Shown in pieces: positions 7,493 to 16,106 of a stretch of DNA of 38,568 nt (positions are counted from its first letter, which is position 1; each line of letters starts with the position of its first letter). The position numbers were made by a program, and so were the translations under genes. Source of the stretch: Chloroflexota bacterium. Lineage in GTDB: Bacteria; Chloroflexota; Dehalococcoidia; Lucifugimonadales; Lucifugimonadaceae. The stretch is from the NCBI GenBank assembly GCA_002717385.1, contig PBDR01000018.1, positions 1 to 38,568 on the forward strand, in the 5' to 3' direction. Under the pieces are notes generated by a model. It did not search any database. It was given only the letters and a program-made list of their open reading frames with translations, and was not told where the DNA came from.

Positions 7493-8980
7493 TTATTTAG
7501 AATGGATTGTTATACCATAATCTTTACCATTAACACTTACATGATAATCAGAAGAATTTAAGCTTTGATTAATATCTTCATTAAATCTGATACCTAATTC
7601 ACCTTTACCTTCTAGAAATGCGATTCCTTTAGCCCCACAAGTAGCAGAAATAAAAATATTCTCATCAGTTATTTTAATGTTTTTTTCTTTGAGTAATTGC
7701 TTATTATAATTTATACCGATTTTTGGGTTGTCATCATTGAGATCATGAATGTCCTCTTTGGTAGGTTCTAGTTTTAATTGATCTGATGCAATTTCAACTA
7801 TTTTAGGATCAGGATCTGTAGGTGTTTTTCCAAAATAACCAAGTATCATTTTCCCATAATTTTCAGATATTTTGGACCATTTATCTTGTACTGTGTTTGT
7901 TAATGCTTGTTGAAAATAAAATTGTGAAACAGGAGTAACTGATGTCCCAAAGCCACCTTTAGCTACGACTTCTCTCATATTTTCTATCACCTTATCAAAT
8001 AATTTAAGAGAATTGTTATCTCTCATCATTTGTGTGTTTGCAGTAAGAGCTCCACCTGGCATTGGAGAAAAAGGTATTATTGGATTTACTGTATTAGCTT
8101 CAGGAGGGAGGTAATATTTTTCCATCTTTTCGATAAATAATTTTTCAACTTCTAAAATTTTTTCTTCATCAATATCTAATGTATATTTTGTACCTCGTAA
8201 TCTTTGCCACATTGTTAAAATATCTACTTGGGAAGTTCCTCCACTAACTGGTGCCATAGCGAGATCAATCATATCTGCACCTGCTTCAATTGCTGCTAGA
8301 TTACAAGCTACTCCCATTCCGGCAGTATCATGGGTATGGAATTGTATTTTAGTATCTTTAGGTAATAATTTACGAGCATTTTTAATTGAATCGTAAACTA
8401 TTGAAGGAGGAGTAGTTCCAGAAGCATCTTTGAAAGCTAAACTATCGAAAGGAATATTTGCATTTAAAATCTCTTTAATTTTATCTGTGTAATAATTTGC
8501 TGAATGATAATAATTTTCATTTAAACTTGGAGGAAGACCCATTAATGTAATAGTAATTTGATGTTTTAATCCTGCATTTGTTATACATTCACCAGAAAAA
8601 GATAAATTTCTTATATCCATTAGAGCATCAAAATTTCTTATCGTAGTTATACCATGTTTCTTAAATAGTTTTGCATGAAGATTGATTATGTCTCTAGACT
8701 GTGATTCCAAACCTACAACATTTATTCCTCGAGCCAAAGTTTGAAGATTTATATTTTTCCCTACAATTTTTCTCGATTGATCCATCATTTCAAAAGCATC
8801 TTCTTGACAGTAAAAATATAAACTTTGAAATCTAGCTCCACCACCAATTTCAAAATTATCGTTTCCAGCTTCAACAGCTGCTTTTAGGATAGGGAGAAAA
8901 TCTTCTGTTTTTACTCTTGCTCCATAACAGGATTGGAATCCATCGCGAAATGAAGTATCCATGAATTTTATTTTTTTCAT
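7493..8980 (-). CDS. carboxyltransferase-domain protein (OadA/PycB-like) without biotin carrier domain
   Basis: The first 300 residues form an HMGL-like carboxyltransferase barrel: RDGFQS at 12-17 (metal-binding Asp13), FKDASG with Lys184 and HTHDTAG with His215/His217. The next 150 residues resemble the conserved carboxylase domain of oxaloacetate decarboxylase alpha and pyruvate carboxylase subunit B. The 495-residue chain stops after VNGKDYGITI, where those proteins continue into the biotin carrier domain with its lysine motif. No biotin carboxylase or carrier gene is nearby. It may use a carrier in trans or do a biotin-independent aldol or decarboxylation reaction. It heads a two-gene unit with the downstream MFS exporter. 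Confidence 0.8.
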   Translation of the reverse strand: MKKIKFMDTSFRDGFQSCYGARVKTEDFLPILKAAVEAGNDNFEIGGGARFQSLYFYCQEDAFEMMDQSRKIVGKNINLQTLARGINVVGLESQSRDIINLHAKLFKKHGITTIRNFDALMDIRNLSFSGECITNAGLKHQITITLMGLPPSLNENYYHSANYYTDKIKEILNANIPFDSLAFKDASGTTPPSIVYDSIKNARKLLPKDTKIQFHTHDTAGMGVACNLAAIEAGADMIDLAMAPVSGGTSQVDILTMWQRLRGTKYTLDIDEEKILEVEKLFIEKMEKYYLPPEANTVNPIIPFSPMPGGALTANTQMMRDNNSLKLFDKVIENMREVVAKGGFGTSVTPVSQFYFQQALTNTVQDKWSKISENYGKMILGYFGKTPTDPDPKIVEIASDQLKLEPTKEDIHDLNDDNPKIGINYNKQLLKEKNIKITDENIFISATCGAKGIAFLEGKGELGIRFNEDINQSLNSSDYHVSVNGKDYGITIHSK

Positions 8981-9126
8981 AACTCTTAATTGTAAGAGGT
9001 AGATTAACTTTAAGATATTTGTTCAGTATGAAAATAAACAATTCTACTTTTACTAACTATTTACTTATTAGGTAAGAAAGATAAGAAGGATAAACAAATT
9101 AATTATTAATTTAGTTTTTGATTATT

Positions 9127-9522
9127 CTAAAAATCCCTAACATAATTTACGCCTGTTGTTTTGAAATATTTAAAGGGTAAATTTAGTTCTTTTACTCTAT
9201 CAATTAGTTCATCTGAAACATTTCCATATATTTCTAATCTTATTTCATGTGCTAATTCTTCCTGTTTTTTAAAACCTTCTACTACATGAGGATTATTTAG
9301 ATGAAACACAAATGATTCACTATCTTTAAGTATTTCTGTCCAAGTAAGTGCTAGAGGGTCGTCAGGGTCTGTATTTAAATCATGAAATAACATTCCTGGT
9401 TCTGTATCATTAACAATATCGTCTATTTCTTTCCCAAACTTTAAATATTCTTCTTTTTTCCCATCTTTAACTTGTGTACGTGCAATTATTACAAGTGGGG
9501 TTTCTTCGTTTAACTTTCTCAT
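9127..9522 (-). CDS. ABM-domain monooxygenase-like protein
   Basis: The 131-residue product has the antibiotic-biosynthesis-monooxygenase signature: LVIIARTQVKDGKKEEYLKF at the N-terminus, GMLFHDLNTDPDDP in the middle and LTWTEILKDSESFVFHLNNPHV as the strand-helix segment. A C-terminal extension of about 35 residues follows. AGGAG lies near the ATG on the minus strand. It is divergent from the methyltransferase gene and precedes the carboxyltransferase-like gene on the same strand by about 150 bases. It probably acts as a cofactor-free oxygenase or a ligand-binding dimer; the substrate is unknown. Confidence 0.75.
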   Translation of the reverse strand: MRKLNEETPLVIIARTQVKDGKKEEYLKFGKEIDDIVNDTEPGMLFHDLNTDPDDPLALTWTEILKDSESFVFHLNNPHVVEGFKKQEELAHEIRLEIYGNVSDELIDRVKELNLPFKYFKTTGVNYVRDF

Positions 9523-9755
9523 TAAATATCTCCTATTTTCTTTTAATTAAAAAATACTATAGAATTTTCAAATTTCAAATAGGAGAACATAGGATATAGT
9601 CTCATATTGAACATCAATCTCAATTGAAGAATTGGAGCTTTTTTTATGATTGTTTTCAAGGTATCTTTTTCCTAAAAAGATAATCTCTTACTAATATGAG
9701 AAAACCTTATGTTGTTACTTCATTTTCACAATATCTAAATATTACAAAAAAGTAA

Positions 9756-9761
9756 TATAAT
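9756..9761 (+). promoter_or_regulatory. -10 box giving a probable leaderless mRNA for the DNA methyltransferase
   Basis: A perfect TATAAT ends six bases before the ATG at 9768, so the expected transcription start is at or next to the start codon. There is no Shine-Dalgarno. The rest of the 245-base divergent gap holds a tight AT hairpin (ATCTTTTT at 9663-9670, AAAAAGAT at 9674-9681) and nothing else recognisable. Confidence 0.45.
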
Positions 9762-9767
9762 ATTTTC

Positions 9768-10670
9768 ATGAATTCAAAGATTAATAAAACAAAAAAATCT
9801 AGAACAAAAACAAGCGACTTTGGATCGTCAGGGCGGTACAGTCATGATTCTACTAAATTCTATTCGAGTAAATTGTATAATGGTGCGGATATAGGTGCTG
9901 ATATAAAAAATAACCATGAATATTTTGAAACTCCTATATCAAAAGAAATAACAAACAGGATATTTCATAAATCCAGTGAAATTATGAGTGAAGTTCCAGA
10001 TTCAAGTGTTCACTTAATGATTACTTCACCTCCATATAATGTAGGTAAAATTTACGACGAAGATATGAGTCTAGATGACTATAGGTCATTTATCAGAAAA
10101 ATAATGAAAGAAGTATATCGTTGTCTGGTTCCTGGTGGTCGAATTTGTTTAAATATTGCGAACTTAGGTAGAAAACCATATATACCATTGGAAGCATATA
10201 TTACTGAAGATCTGGTATCACTAGGTTTTTTAATGCGTGGACAGATAATATGGGATAAATCTACGAGTGCAGGAAGTTCGACTGCTTGGGGGAGTTGGCT
10301 TTCAGCTTCTAACCCAACGCTAAGAGATGTTCACGAATATATACTTATTTTTTCGAAGGGAGAATTTTCTCGAAAAAAATTATCAAATCGTGACTCTACA
10401 ATAGATAAAAATGATTTCCTCGAATTAACAAAAAGTATATGGAGATTTCCTGCTGAATCTGCTAAGAGAATAGGGCATCCAGCCCCATTCCCAATAGAGT
10501 TAGTTAGAAGATGTATAGAATTATTTTCATTTTCAAATGAAGTGATTCTTGATCCTTTTATGGGATCAGGCTCTACAGCTATTGCAGCCCTTAAATCAGG
10601 GAGACGTTTTATCGGATATGAGATTAATTCAGAATATATTGAATTATCTAATAAAAGAATAAATAATTAG
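9768..10670 (+). CDS. solitary DNA methyltransferase (amino-group type, beta arrangement)
   Basis: The 300-residue enzyme has the catalytic motif IV TSPPYN at 86-91, a PGGRICLNIAN strand, a variable target-recognition stretch, and then the AdoMet-binding DPFMGSGS motif I at 262-269. This order (IV before I) is that of beta-class N4-cytosine or N6-adenine methyltransferases; SPPY is most common in N4-cytosine enzymes. The N-terminal 60 residues are basic and include FGSSGRYSHDS. No endonuclease gene is adjacent, so it appears to be an orphan methylase with an epigenetic or housekeeping role rather than part of restriction. Its stop overlaps the convergent membrane gene by four bases. Confidence 0.88.
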   Translation: MNSKINKTKKSRTKTSDFGSSGRYSHDSTKFYSSKLYNGADIGADIKNNHEYFETPISKEITNRIFHKSSEIMSEVPDSSVHLMITSPPYNVGKIYDEDMSLDDYRSFIRKIMKEVYRCLVPGGRICLNIANLGRKPYIPLEAYITEDLVSLGFLMRGQIIWDKSTSAGSSTAWGSWLSASNPTLRDVHEYILIFSKGEFSRKKLSNRDSTIDKNDFLELTKSIWRFPAESAKRIGHPAPFPIELVRRCIELFSFSNEVILDPFMGSGSTAIAALKSGRRFIGYEINSEYIELSNKRINN

Positions 10671-11281
10671 TTCTCTTTTTGTAGCACAGTTAATATACCT
10701 GTTATAAAGGTCATGAGAAACATTCCCATCCAGCCTATCATTCCGAATATATCGATTTGAAATATCATATCAATAAAAGCCGACACTGATGCGATAATAA
10801 ATAGTATACCAATAATACCTTTATACTTTCGTAGCAAAGTTAGTGAGATCCCCAACAGAAATAATCCAACCACCAACAAGACTCCACTCATTTCCAACGC
10901 TGTAGAAGATGCTAGTATTGTCGCACCAACATCATTGCCGAATTCTTTAGCTGAGTCGATAGCCGGTAGCCATGCACCCACTAGAACTATCCATAATGGT
11001 ACACATAGTAAAAGGAATAATCCACCTATTTCAGAAAAGTGATTACTTACGGAATTATCACTTTTCAATGACTTGGCTAGGAAATAAAGTCCAGTAAACA
11101 TAGACATCACACCAAAAACATTAAGTATTGAACTAATTTCAGCTTTGTTCGTGTTTGCCATGATTGCAATCACTTCCTCGGATGGTGACATGTCGGATGT
11201 TTCAATATTATAAAACATCCAAACTCCCATAGTTAAGATGGGCCCAATAATTAACATAGCTCCAATAACTCTAGAATTCAT
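10667..11281 (-). CDS. six-helix membrane protein, paralogue B
   Basis: This 204-residue protein is the close paralogue of the one at 5336-5953. The N-terminal MNSRVIGAMLIIGPILTMG, central SLKSDNS with EIGGLF, SAKEFGN and the C-terminal WMGMFLMTFITGILTVL correspond segment by segment. About six hydrophobic helices are predicted. AGGAG lies eight bases before the ATG and the whole upstream block is conserved between the two copies. Its last four bases overlap the end of the methyltransferase gene on the other strand. Function unknown. Confidence 0.75.
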   Translation of the reverse strand: MNSRVIGAMLIIGPILTMGVWMFYNIETSDMSPSEEVIAIMANTNKAEISSILNVFGVMSMFTGLYFLAKSLKSDNSVSNHFSEIGGLFLLLCVPLWIVLVGAWLPAIDSAKEFGNDVGATILASSTALEMSGVLLVVGLFLLGISLTLLRKYKGIIGILFIIASVSAFIDMIFQIDIFGMIGWMGMFLMTFITGILTVLQKEN

Positions 11282-11338
11282 ATGATGCTCCTAATCTGAA
11301 TGTATAGTTTTTGTTAATATTAGTTATTCTATAACAAA
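11282..11338 (-). promoter_or_regulatory. conserved promoter/leader of membrane paralogue B
   Basis: The minus strand shows TTTGTTATAGAAT, ATTAACAAAAA and AGATTAGGAGCAT in the same order and spacing as upstream of paralogue A. The bases between these elements differ more, as expected if only the elements are under selection. It is a likely -10 region plus ribosome binding site. Confidence 0.55.
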
Positions 11339-11391
11339 GGATTCTTACCATTCAAATTTTTACTACTATAAATAACATTGGAAACAGATAA

Positions 11392-13302
11392 ATGTCGAAA
11401 CAGGAAACTCCAAATATTAATATATCTAAAAACATAATGATACATATGCGGGATGGAATAAAATTAGCGACTGATATTTATAGACCAGCTGATATAAATG
11501 GGAATCCAAAAGAAGGGAAATATCCTGCAATTCTAGGAAGGACTTCATACGATAAAGCCAACCCTGTCATATGGGTAAAACCTGTGGCAGAATTCTTTGT
11601 CAGTAATGGGTATGTAGTGATTCTTCAAGACATTAGAGGAAGGGGAGATTCGGAAGGCAAAGGAGATTATTATCATACTGCAAACAAAAAAGAAGGTATA
11701 GATGGATACGATACAGTGCAATGGATTGCTTCTCAAAATTGGTCTAACGGAAACGTAGGTATGGTAGGAGCCTCACATGGTGGTATTGTTCAGAATATGG
11801 CATCAATTTATCGCCCTCCGAACTTAAAGGCTCTTTGGGTGGATGTAGCCCCCACTAATGCGTTTAAATGGGAGGCAAGGCAAGGTGGAACAATGGCTTT
11901 ACAAATGTACGGAGCTTTGTATCTACATGGCTATGATTCTCAAGAAATTATAGGTGATGAAGAAGCAATAGAAATAATTGAAAATGGAGCTATTAATTTA
12001 GATAAAGAAATTTTAAAAACACCTTTTTATGAAGGATCAACGCCAATAAGAGTAGTTCCGAACCTGGAAAAAGTTCTTATGCATTATTATCGTGATGGAA
12101 TTTATAACGACTGGTGGGGCCAAGAATCCCTTGATCAAACAAATCATTTCAATAAAATGGCTGATATACCTTCAGTTTATAGTACTGGTTGGTATGATCC
12201 TTTTACGGCAGATGTTTCAGAACAATTTGTTCAGATGCAGAAAAAAAATTCTACTCCCCAACGACTTATTATAGGACCTTGGAACCATGTTACTATGCGT
12301 GGAAAAGGATTTTCATCCACTGGGGAAGTAGATTTTGGTTCAGAGGCAAAATGGGGAGATGACGTACTTAATTATCACCGATTAAATTGGTTTGATAGGT
12401 GGTTAAAAGGGACAGAAAATAAAATTGAATATGAAGACTCTGTCAGAATATTTCTTATGGGAGGGGGTGATGGAAGAAAGACAAAGGAAGGAAATATATA
12501 TCATGGTGGGAAGTGGAAAACAGGAAATTCTTGGCCTCCGTCAGATGTCAATATAAAAACATTATTTCTTAAATCCGATCAATATTTGGATTTAAGGGAA
12601 GAAAAAAAAGAGAGCAGTTCATTTTCATGGGTACATGATCCTAATAGACCAATTCCTACTATATCAGCGAACGTTACAGGTTTTTATAAATGGCTTAAAA
12701 TTCCAAAAGAGATGGATGCATCTTATGTTCCACAAAGAGCTAGAATGGTTTCTTTAATTCCAGATGGACCTTTACATCAAAAAGAAAGAAAAACAACCAT
12801 AGGTGTAGACTGTAATAATTTACTACTATCATGCCAAAGAAAAGATGTGATAAGTTTCAGGACAAACCCAATTGAAGAAAATATTGAAGTTATTGGTCCT
12901 GTCAATGTGACACTATATATATCTTCATCGGCAGTAGATACTGATTTCACTGCAAAATTACTAGATATCTATCCTAAATCAAATGAATTTCCTCAAGGAT
13001 TTCATTTACCGTTGGCTGATTCAATAATCAGAACAAGGTTTAGAAATGGATTTACAAGTGAAGAATTTATGATCCCCGGAGAGGTTTATCAAGTCAGGAT
13101 AGAATTACCTCCGATAGCCAACCTTTTTTTGAAAGGGCATATTTTGAGCCTGGAGATAGCCTCAAGTAATTTCCCTAGATTTGACGTTAATCCAAATACT
13201 GGAGAACCTCTTGGGAGACATACAAAAAACATAAAAGCTAAAAACACAATATTTGTAGGGGAAAATTATCCTTCAAAAATAGAAATAATGACCACATCAT
13301 AA
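11392..13302 (+). CDS. CocE/NonD family alpha/beta hydrolase (X-Pro peptidase S15 type)
   Basis: The 636-residue protein has the S15 domain with a complete triad: nucleophile S128 in VGASHGG, D269 in GWYDPF and H299 in GPWNHV. The oxyanion region is likely around TSYDK and the DIRGRGDSEG strand at about 80-89. The last 200 residues form the jelly-roll PepX_C domain (VIGPVNVTLYISSSAVDTDF). Family members hydrolyse acyl esters or amides, for example cocaine esterase, glutaryl-7-ACA acylase and X-Pro dipeptidyl peptidase. No signal peptide is visible, so it is cytoplasmic. A ceramidase remnant and an amidohydrolase/deacetylase follow on the same strand. Confidence 0.9.
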   Translation: MSKQETPNINISKNIMIHMRDGIKLATDIYRPADINGNPKEGKYPAILGRTSYDKANPVIWVKPVAEFFVSNGYVVILQDIRGRGDSEGKGDYYHTANKKEGIDGYDTVQWIASQNWSNGNVGMVGASHGGIVQNMASIYRPPNLKALWVDVAPTNAFKWEARQGGTMALQMYGALYLHGYDSQEIIGDEEAIEIIENGAINLDKEILKTPFYEGSTPIRVVPNLEKVLMHYYRDGIYNDWWGQESLDQTNHFNKMADIPSVYSTGWYDPFTADVSEQFVQMQKKNSTPQRLIIGPWNHVTMRGKGFSSTGEVDFGSEAKWGDDVLNYHRLNWFDRWLKGTENKIEYEDSVRIFLMGGGDGRKTKEGNIYHGGKWKTGNSWPPSDVNIKTLFLKSDQYLDLREEKKESSSFSWVHDPNRPIPTISANVTGFYKWLKIPKEMDASYVPQRARMVSLIPDGPLHQKERKTTIGVDCNNLLLSCQRKDVISFRTNPIEENIEVIGPVNVTLYISSSAVDTDFTAKLLDIYPKSNEFPQGFHLPLADSIIRTRFRNGFTSEEFMIPGEVYQVRIELPPIANLFLKGHILSLEIASSNFPRFDVNPNTGEPLGRHTKNIKAKNTIFVGENYPSKIEIMTTS

Positions 13303-13374
13303 TACTAGAATTCACTACTAATTTGACTTATTGTAACTAATAATATTTCAATTAATGTAGTAAAAAATCAAAAA

Positions 13375-13668
13375 TTGGTGGCTAGAAATGGGTCCATACC
13401 AATTAGAATCCAAGCGATTAGAATTGGGGATGCCATTTTCGTTTCTATGCCCGTAGAGCCTTTTGCAGAAATCGCTTCCTCTATTAAGGCCGAGAGTTCT
13501 TTTGAAAATCTAATTATTTCAGGTTTTAGTAACGGGCATAATGCATATTTATCAACTACTGAAGCATACGAAGAAGGTGGTTATGAAGTCGATGTTAGTC
13601 CATTTGCTCCCGGATTTGATCAATTGGTAACATCTGCTTGTTTAAATGCTGTATCTTTAGTCGAATAG
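13375..13668 (+). pseudogene. C-terminal remnant of a neutral/alkaline ceramidase-like hydrolase
   Basis: The frame from a TTG at 13375 gives 97 residues that match the end of the catalytic domain of neutral/alkaline non-lysosomal ceramidase-type proteins: IRIGDAIFVSMPVEPFAEI, then SGFSNGHNAYLST and TEAYEEGGYEVD. The family is normally over 400 residues and the catalytic N-terminal part is absent. Stops occur in all frames in the 70 bases between the CocE gene and this fragment. It could still be translated as a lone domain, but there is no ribosome binding site. It is most likely a deletion relic. Confidence 0.65.
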
Positions 13669-13689
13669 AATAAATTTACTAGGAAAAAT

Positions 13690-14850
13690 ATGACATACGA
13701 TTTAGTGATAAAAAATGGAACTGTTCTTGATCCAAAGACAAAACTTTATGGAAAAAAAGATATAGGAATTGCTTCAGGAAAAATAAGAAGTATAGAAAAT
13801 AGTATATCTGACAATCATGCTATAGATATCATTGAGGCTAAAGATAAACTTGTCTTGCCGGGATTAGTAGATTTACATGTTCATGTATGGTGGGGTGTAG
13901 CACATTTGGCAGTAGAGGCAGATCCTTTTTGTCTTGAAAGGGGAGTCACAACTGCCATTGATGCAGGTTCTTCAGGTGCAAACACTATTGCGGGATTTGA
14001 AAGGTATGTAATTTCAAAGGCTAAAACAAGAATTTTGGCTTTTTTACATATTTCAGGTATGGGGCAACTTGATAATGATATAGGTGAACTTGAAGATATT
14101 AGATGGGCCAGGATAGAAAAGGCTATTGAAGCTTCAACTCTACATTCAGATTCAATAGTAGGAATAAAAGTAAGATTATCTCATGATATTGTAGGGAAAA
14201 ATGATATAGAAGCTTTTGAAAGAGCTTTGGCGGTTGCTAAAGAAATCAACAAACCATTAATGATTCATATAGGAGGAACATATAATACATTAGAACAAAT
14301 TTTACCAAAAATGCGTTCAGGTGACATTATTACTCATTCCTTCACACAGCGACCCCATGGGATTTTAGATAATAACAATAAAATTATTGATATAGCTTTG
14401 GATGCTTATAAAAGGAATGTTATTTTTGATGTTGGTCATGGAGCTGGCTCTTTTTCTTTCCCAGTTGCAGAGGCATGTTTAGAACAAAATATTGTACCAG
14501 GAACTATTTCATCTGATATTCATAAATATAATGCTAGAGGACCAGTTTTTGATTTACTGACAACCCTTTCAAAGTATTTATATTTAGGATTATCTTTAAA
14601 TGATGTGATTTCTAAAGCTTCATATATTCCTGCTGAAGCTATTAATATGGATTCAAATATTGGAACTATTCAGATAGGGTCTGATGCTGATATAGCCATA
14701 GTCGAACATCTAAAAGATGGGAAATTTAATTTTCATGATGCGGAAGATAATGTTCGATTAGGGGAAGAGCTTTTAGTTCCAGAAATTACACTTAGAAAAG
14801 GTGAAAGATTTAATCCGAAGCACAAAATACATGAGAAATTAATTTCCTAA
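13690..14850 (+). CDS. amidohydrolase/deacetylase family metallohydrolase (dihydroorotase-like)
   Basis: The 386-residue protein begins with the beta-sandwich strand YDLVIKNGTVLDP and GLVDLHVHV, giving metal ligands H63 and H65. K160 in VGIKVRLS is the expected carboxylated lysine bridging two metals. H193 in MIHIGG, H216 in THSFTQ and catalytic D276 in SSDIH complete the site. The C-terminal IGTIQIGSDADIAIVE is the closing sandwich domain. Relatives deacetylate N-acetyl amino acids or open cyclic amides. AGGAAA precedes the ATG. It lies 21 bases after the ceramidase remnant, within the CocE-led cluster. Confidence 0.9.
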   Translation: MTYDLVIKNGTVLDPKTKLYGKKDIGIASGKIRSIENSISDNHAIDIIEAKDKLVLPGLVDLHVHVWWGVAHLAVEADPFCLERGVTTAIDAGSSGANTIAGFERYVISKAKTRILAFLHISGMGQLDNDIGELEDIRWARIEKAIEASTLHSDSIVGIKVRLSHDIVGKNDIEAFERALAVAKEINKPLMIHIGGTYNTLEQILPKMRSGDIITHSFTQRPHGILDNNNKIIDIALDAYKRNVIFDVGHGAGSFSFPVAEACLEQNIVPGTISSDIHKYNARGPVFDLLTTLSKYLYLGLSLNDVISKASYIPAEAINMDSNIGTIQIGSDADIAIVEHLKDGKFNFHDAEDNVRLGEELLVPEITLRKGERFNPKHKIHEKLIS

Positions 14851-14939
14851 GTTGAAAATAATCTTTCAAATATACATTGTGTGATTAGGAAAGATTTCAT
14901 AATATGTTAGCTATCAGGACTTAATGTAAAGGAGAATCT

Positions 14940-15176
14940 ATGGAACCAAAAATAGCCCTAAAAGGTTCTTACGAGTATGAAGTAGAAGAAGGTAAATCTT
15001 ATAAATGGTGTTCTTGTGGATTAAGTAAAAAACAACCATTATGTGATAGTAGTCACAGGGACACAGGTATTAAACCTATTGTATTTACAGCAGAAAAAAG
15101 TGAAACTATTTATTTATGTGGTTGTAAGAGGACATCAGATAAACCATTTTGTGATATGACTCACGAAAAAATTTAA
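14940..15176 (+). CDS. CDGSH-type iron-sulfur protein with two Fe-S motifs
   Basis: In 78 residues there are two CDGSH iron-sulfur motifs. Each has three cysteines and one histidine: C24, C26, C35, H39 and C60, C62, C71, H75. The central Gly of CDGSH is replaced in both (CDSSH and CDMTH). Each motif would hold one [2Fe-2S] cluster. Prokaryotic tandem CDGSH proteins are small soluble electron carriers or redox sensors, linked to iron and oxidative stress. AAAGGAG lies before the ATG. It stands alone, 89 bases after the deacetylase gene. Confidence 0.9.
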   Translation: MEPKIALKGSYEYEVEEGKSYKWCSCGLSKKQPLCDSSHRDTGIKPIVFTAEKSETIYLCGCKRTSDKPFCDMTHEKI

Positions 15177-15353
15177 TCAATATTAAAATAGATTATCCTC
15201 CTTCAATCTTCTTTTATGTTTAGTGAAAAATACTTTTTAAGGGGTTTATCTCTTTATCTTCAACTAAATTAGGTTATAAATAATCAATTAAGTTTCTATT
15301 TCATTTTGATACTATATCTATAAACTTATTAAAAATTAAAAAAGGGAATTTTT

Positions 15354-15992
15354 ATGAATATTAGTCAAAAAACATTTATTGGGTGGAGCCTAGCCATCTT
15401 ACCAATTCTTACGACGGTTATATGGATGTATATTTGGATGGGAGTTGGAGGAGATGTAGATTCTGCTACTTTCCTTGATAATATAGCTGAAAATGCAACT
15501 ATTAATAAATTATTAATTAGTATTGCTGCAGTGAGTTTTACGTTTATAGTTGCTTCTTACGTAATGTTTTCTAGAGGAGTTGGAGCTGATAGTGATAATC
15601 CTTTTCTAGGTAACTTAGTTGCTTTATTACTTTTAATTTCTGGAACTATTAATTTGGTTGGGATGAATGCTTTTGTTAGTGCACTTTCATATCATGGAAC
15701 TGAACCTGCAGAAGCCTTGACTGTATTGATAGCAAATTCTGGGGATTTAGGTGTAACAGATATAATATTTGGTATAGGGCTATTAACTTTAGGTAGAGCT
15801 ATTAGGGATGTGAAGAATAAATTAGAACCTGCGATATTATTAAATATTGTAAGTTTTGGGTTTCTTATTACTGGTATAGCCAATATTGTTAATGTGTTTG
15901 CTATGCAAGATATATTGGGAATGATTAGTTGGTTTGGTTTTGTTATATTTACTACTTTACTAGGAATAGCTGTAATTAGAAGCAAATCATAA
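15354..15992 (+). CDS. six-helix membrane protein, distant third member of the duplicated family
   Basis: The 212-residue chain has about six hydrophobic segments arranged like paralogues A and B: an N-terminal helix with a Pro (LAILPILTTVIWMY), an acidic loop, FSRGVGADSDN in the place of LARSLKSDNS, and a last helix GMISWFGFVIFTTLLGIAV ending in basic residues. The similarity is in layout and a few short motifs, so common origin is an inference. GGGAA lies before the ATG. A strong hairpin follows the stop codon. Function unknown. Confidence 0.7.
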   Translation: MNISQKTFIGWSLAILPILTTVIWMYIWMGVGGDVDSATFLDNIAENATINKLLISIAAVSFTFIVASYVMFSRGVGADSDNPFLGNLVALLLLISGTINLVGMNAFVSALSYHGTEPAEALTVLIANSGDLGVTDIIFGIGLLTLGRAIRDVKNKLEPAILLNIVSFGFLITGIANIVNVFAMQDILGMISWFGFVIFTTLLGIAVIRSKS

Positions 15993-15997
15993 GATAT

Positions 15998-16043
15998 AAA
16001 CAAATGGACTGTATATCCATAAAGAAATACAGTCCATTTGTTT
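15998..16043. terminator. long perfect hairpin, probable bidirectional terminator
   Basis: A perfect 17-base inverted repeat (AAACAAATGGACTGTAT at 15998-16014; its reverse complement at 16027-16043) with a 12-base loop lies five bases after the stop of one membrane-protein gene and 63 bases before the stop of a convergent one. The arm ends in TTTGTTT on both strands, giving a short U-rich tail. It is the strongest hairpin seen between genes here. Confidence 0.75.
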
Positions 16044-16106
16044 AAGCTACTCTAAAATAAATCATATATTCTATGGTTATGATTTTTACTTAGTTTATAT
16101 CGGAAT

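Noticed and set aside
9663-9681. ATCTTTTT/AAAAAGAT hairpin as a terminator
   Set aside because: It lies between divergent gene starts with no transcript known to end there, and the stem is nearly all A-T.
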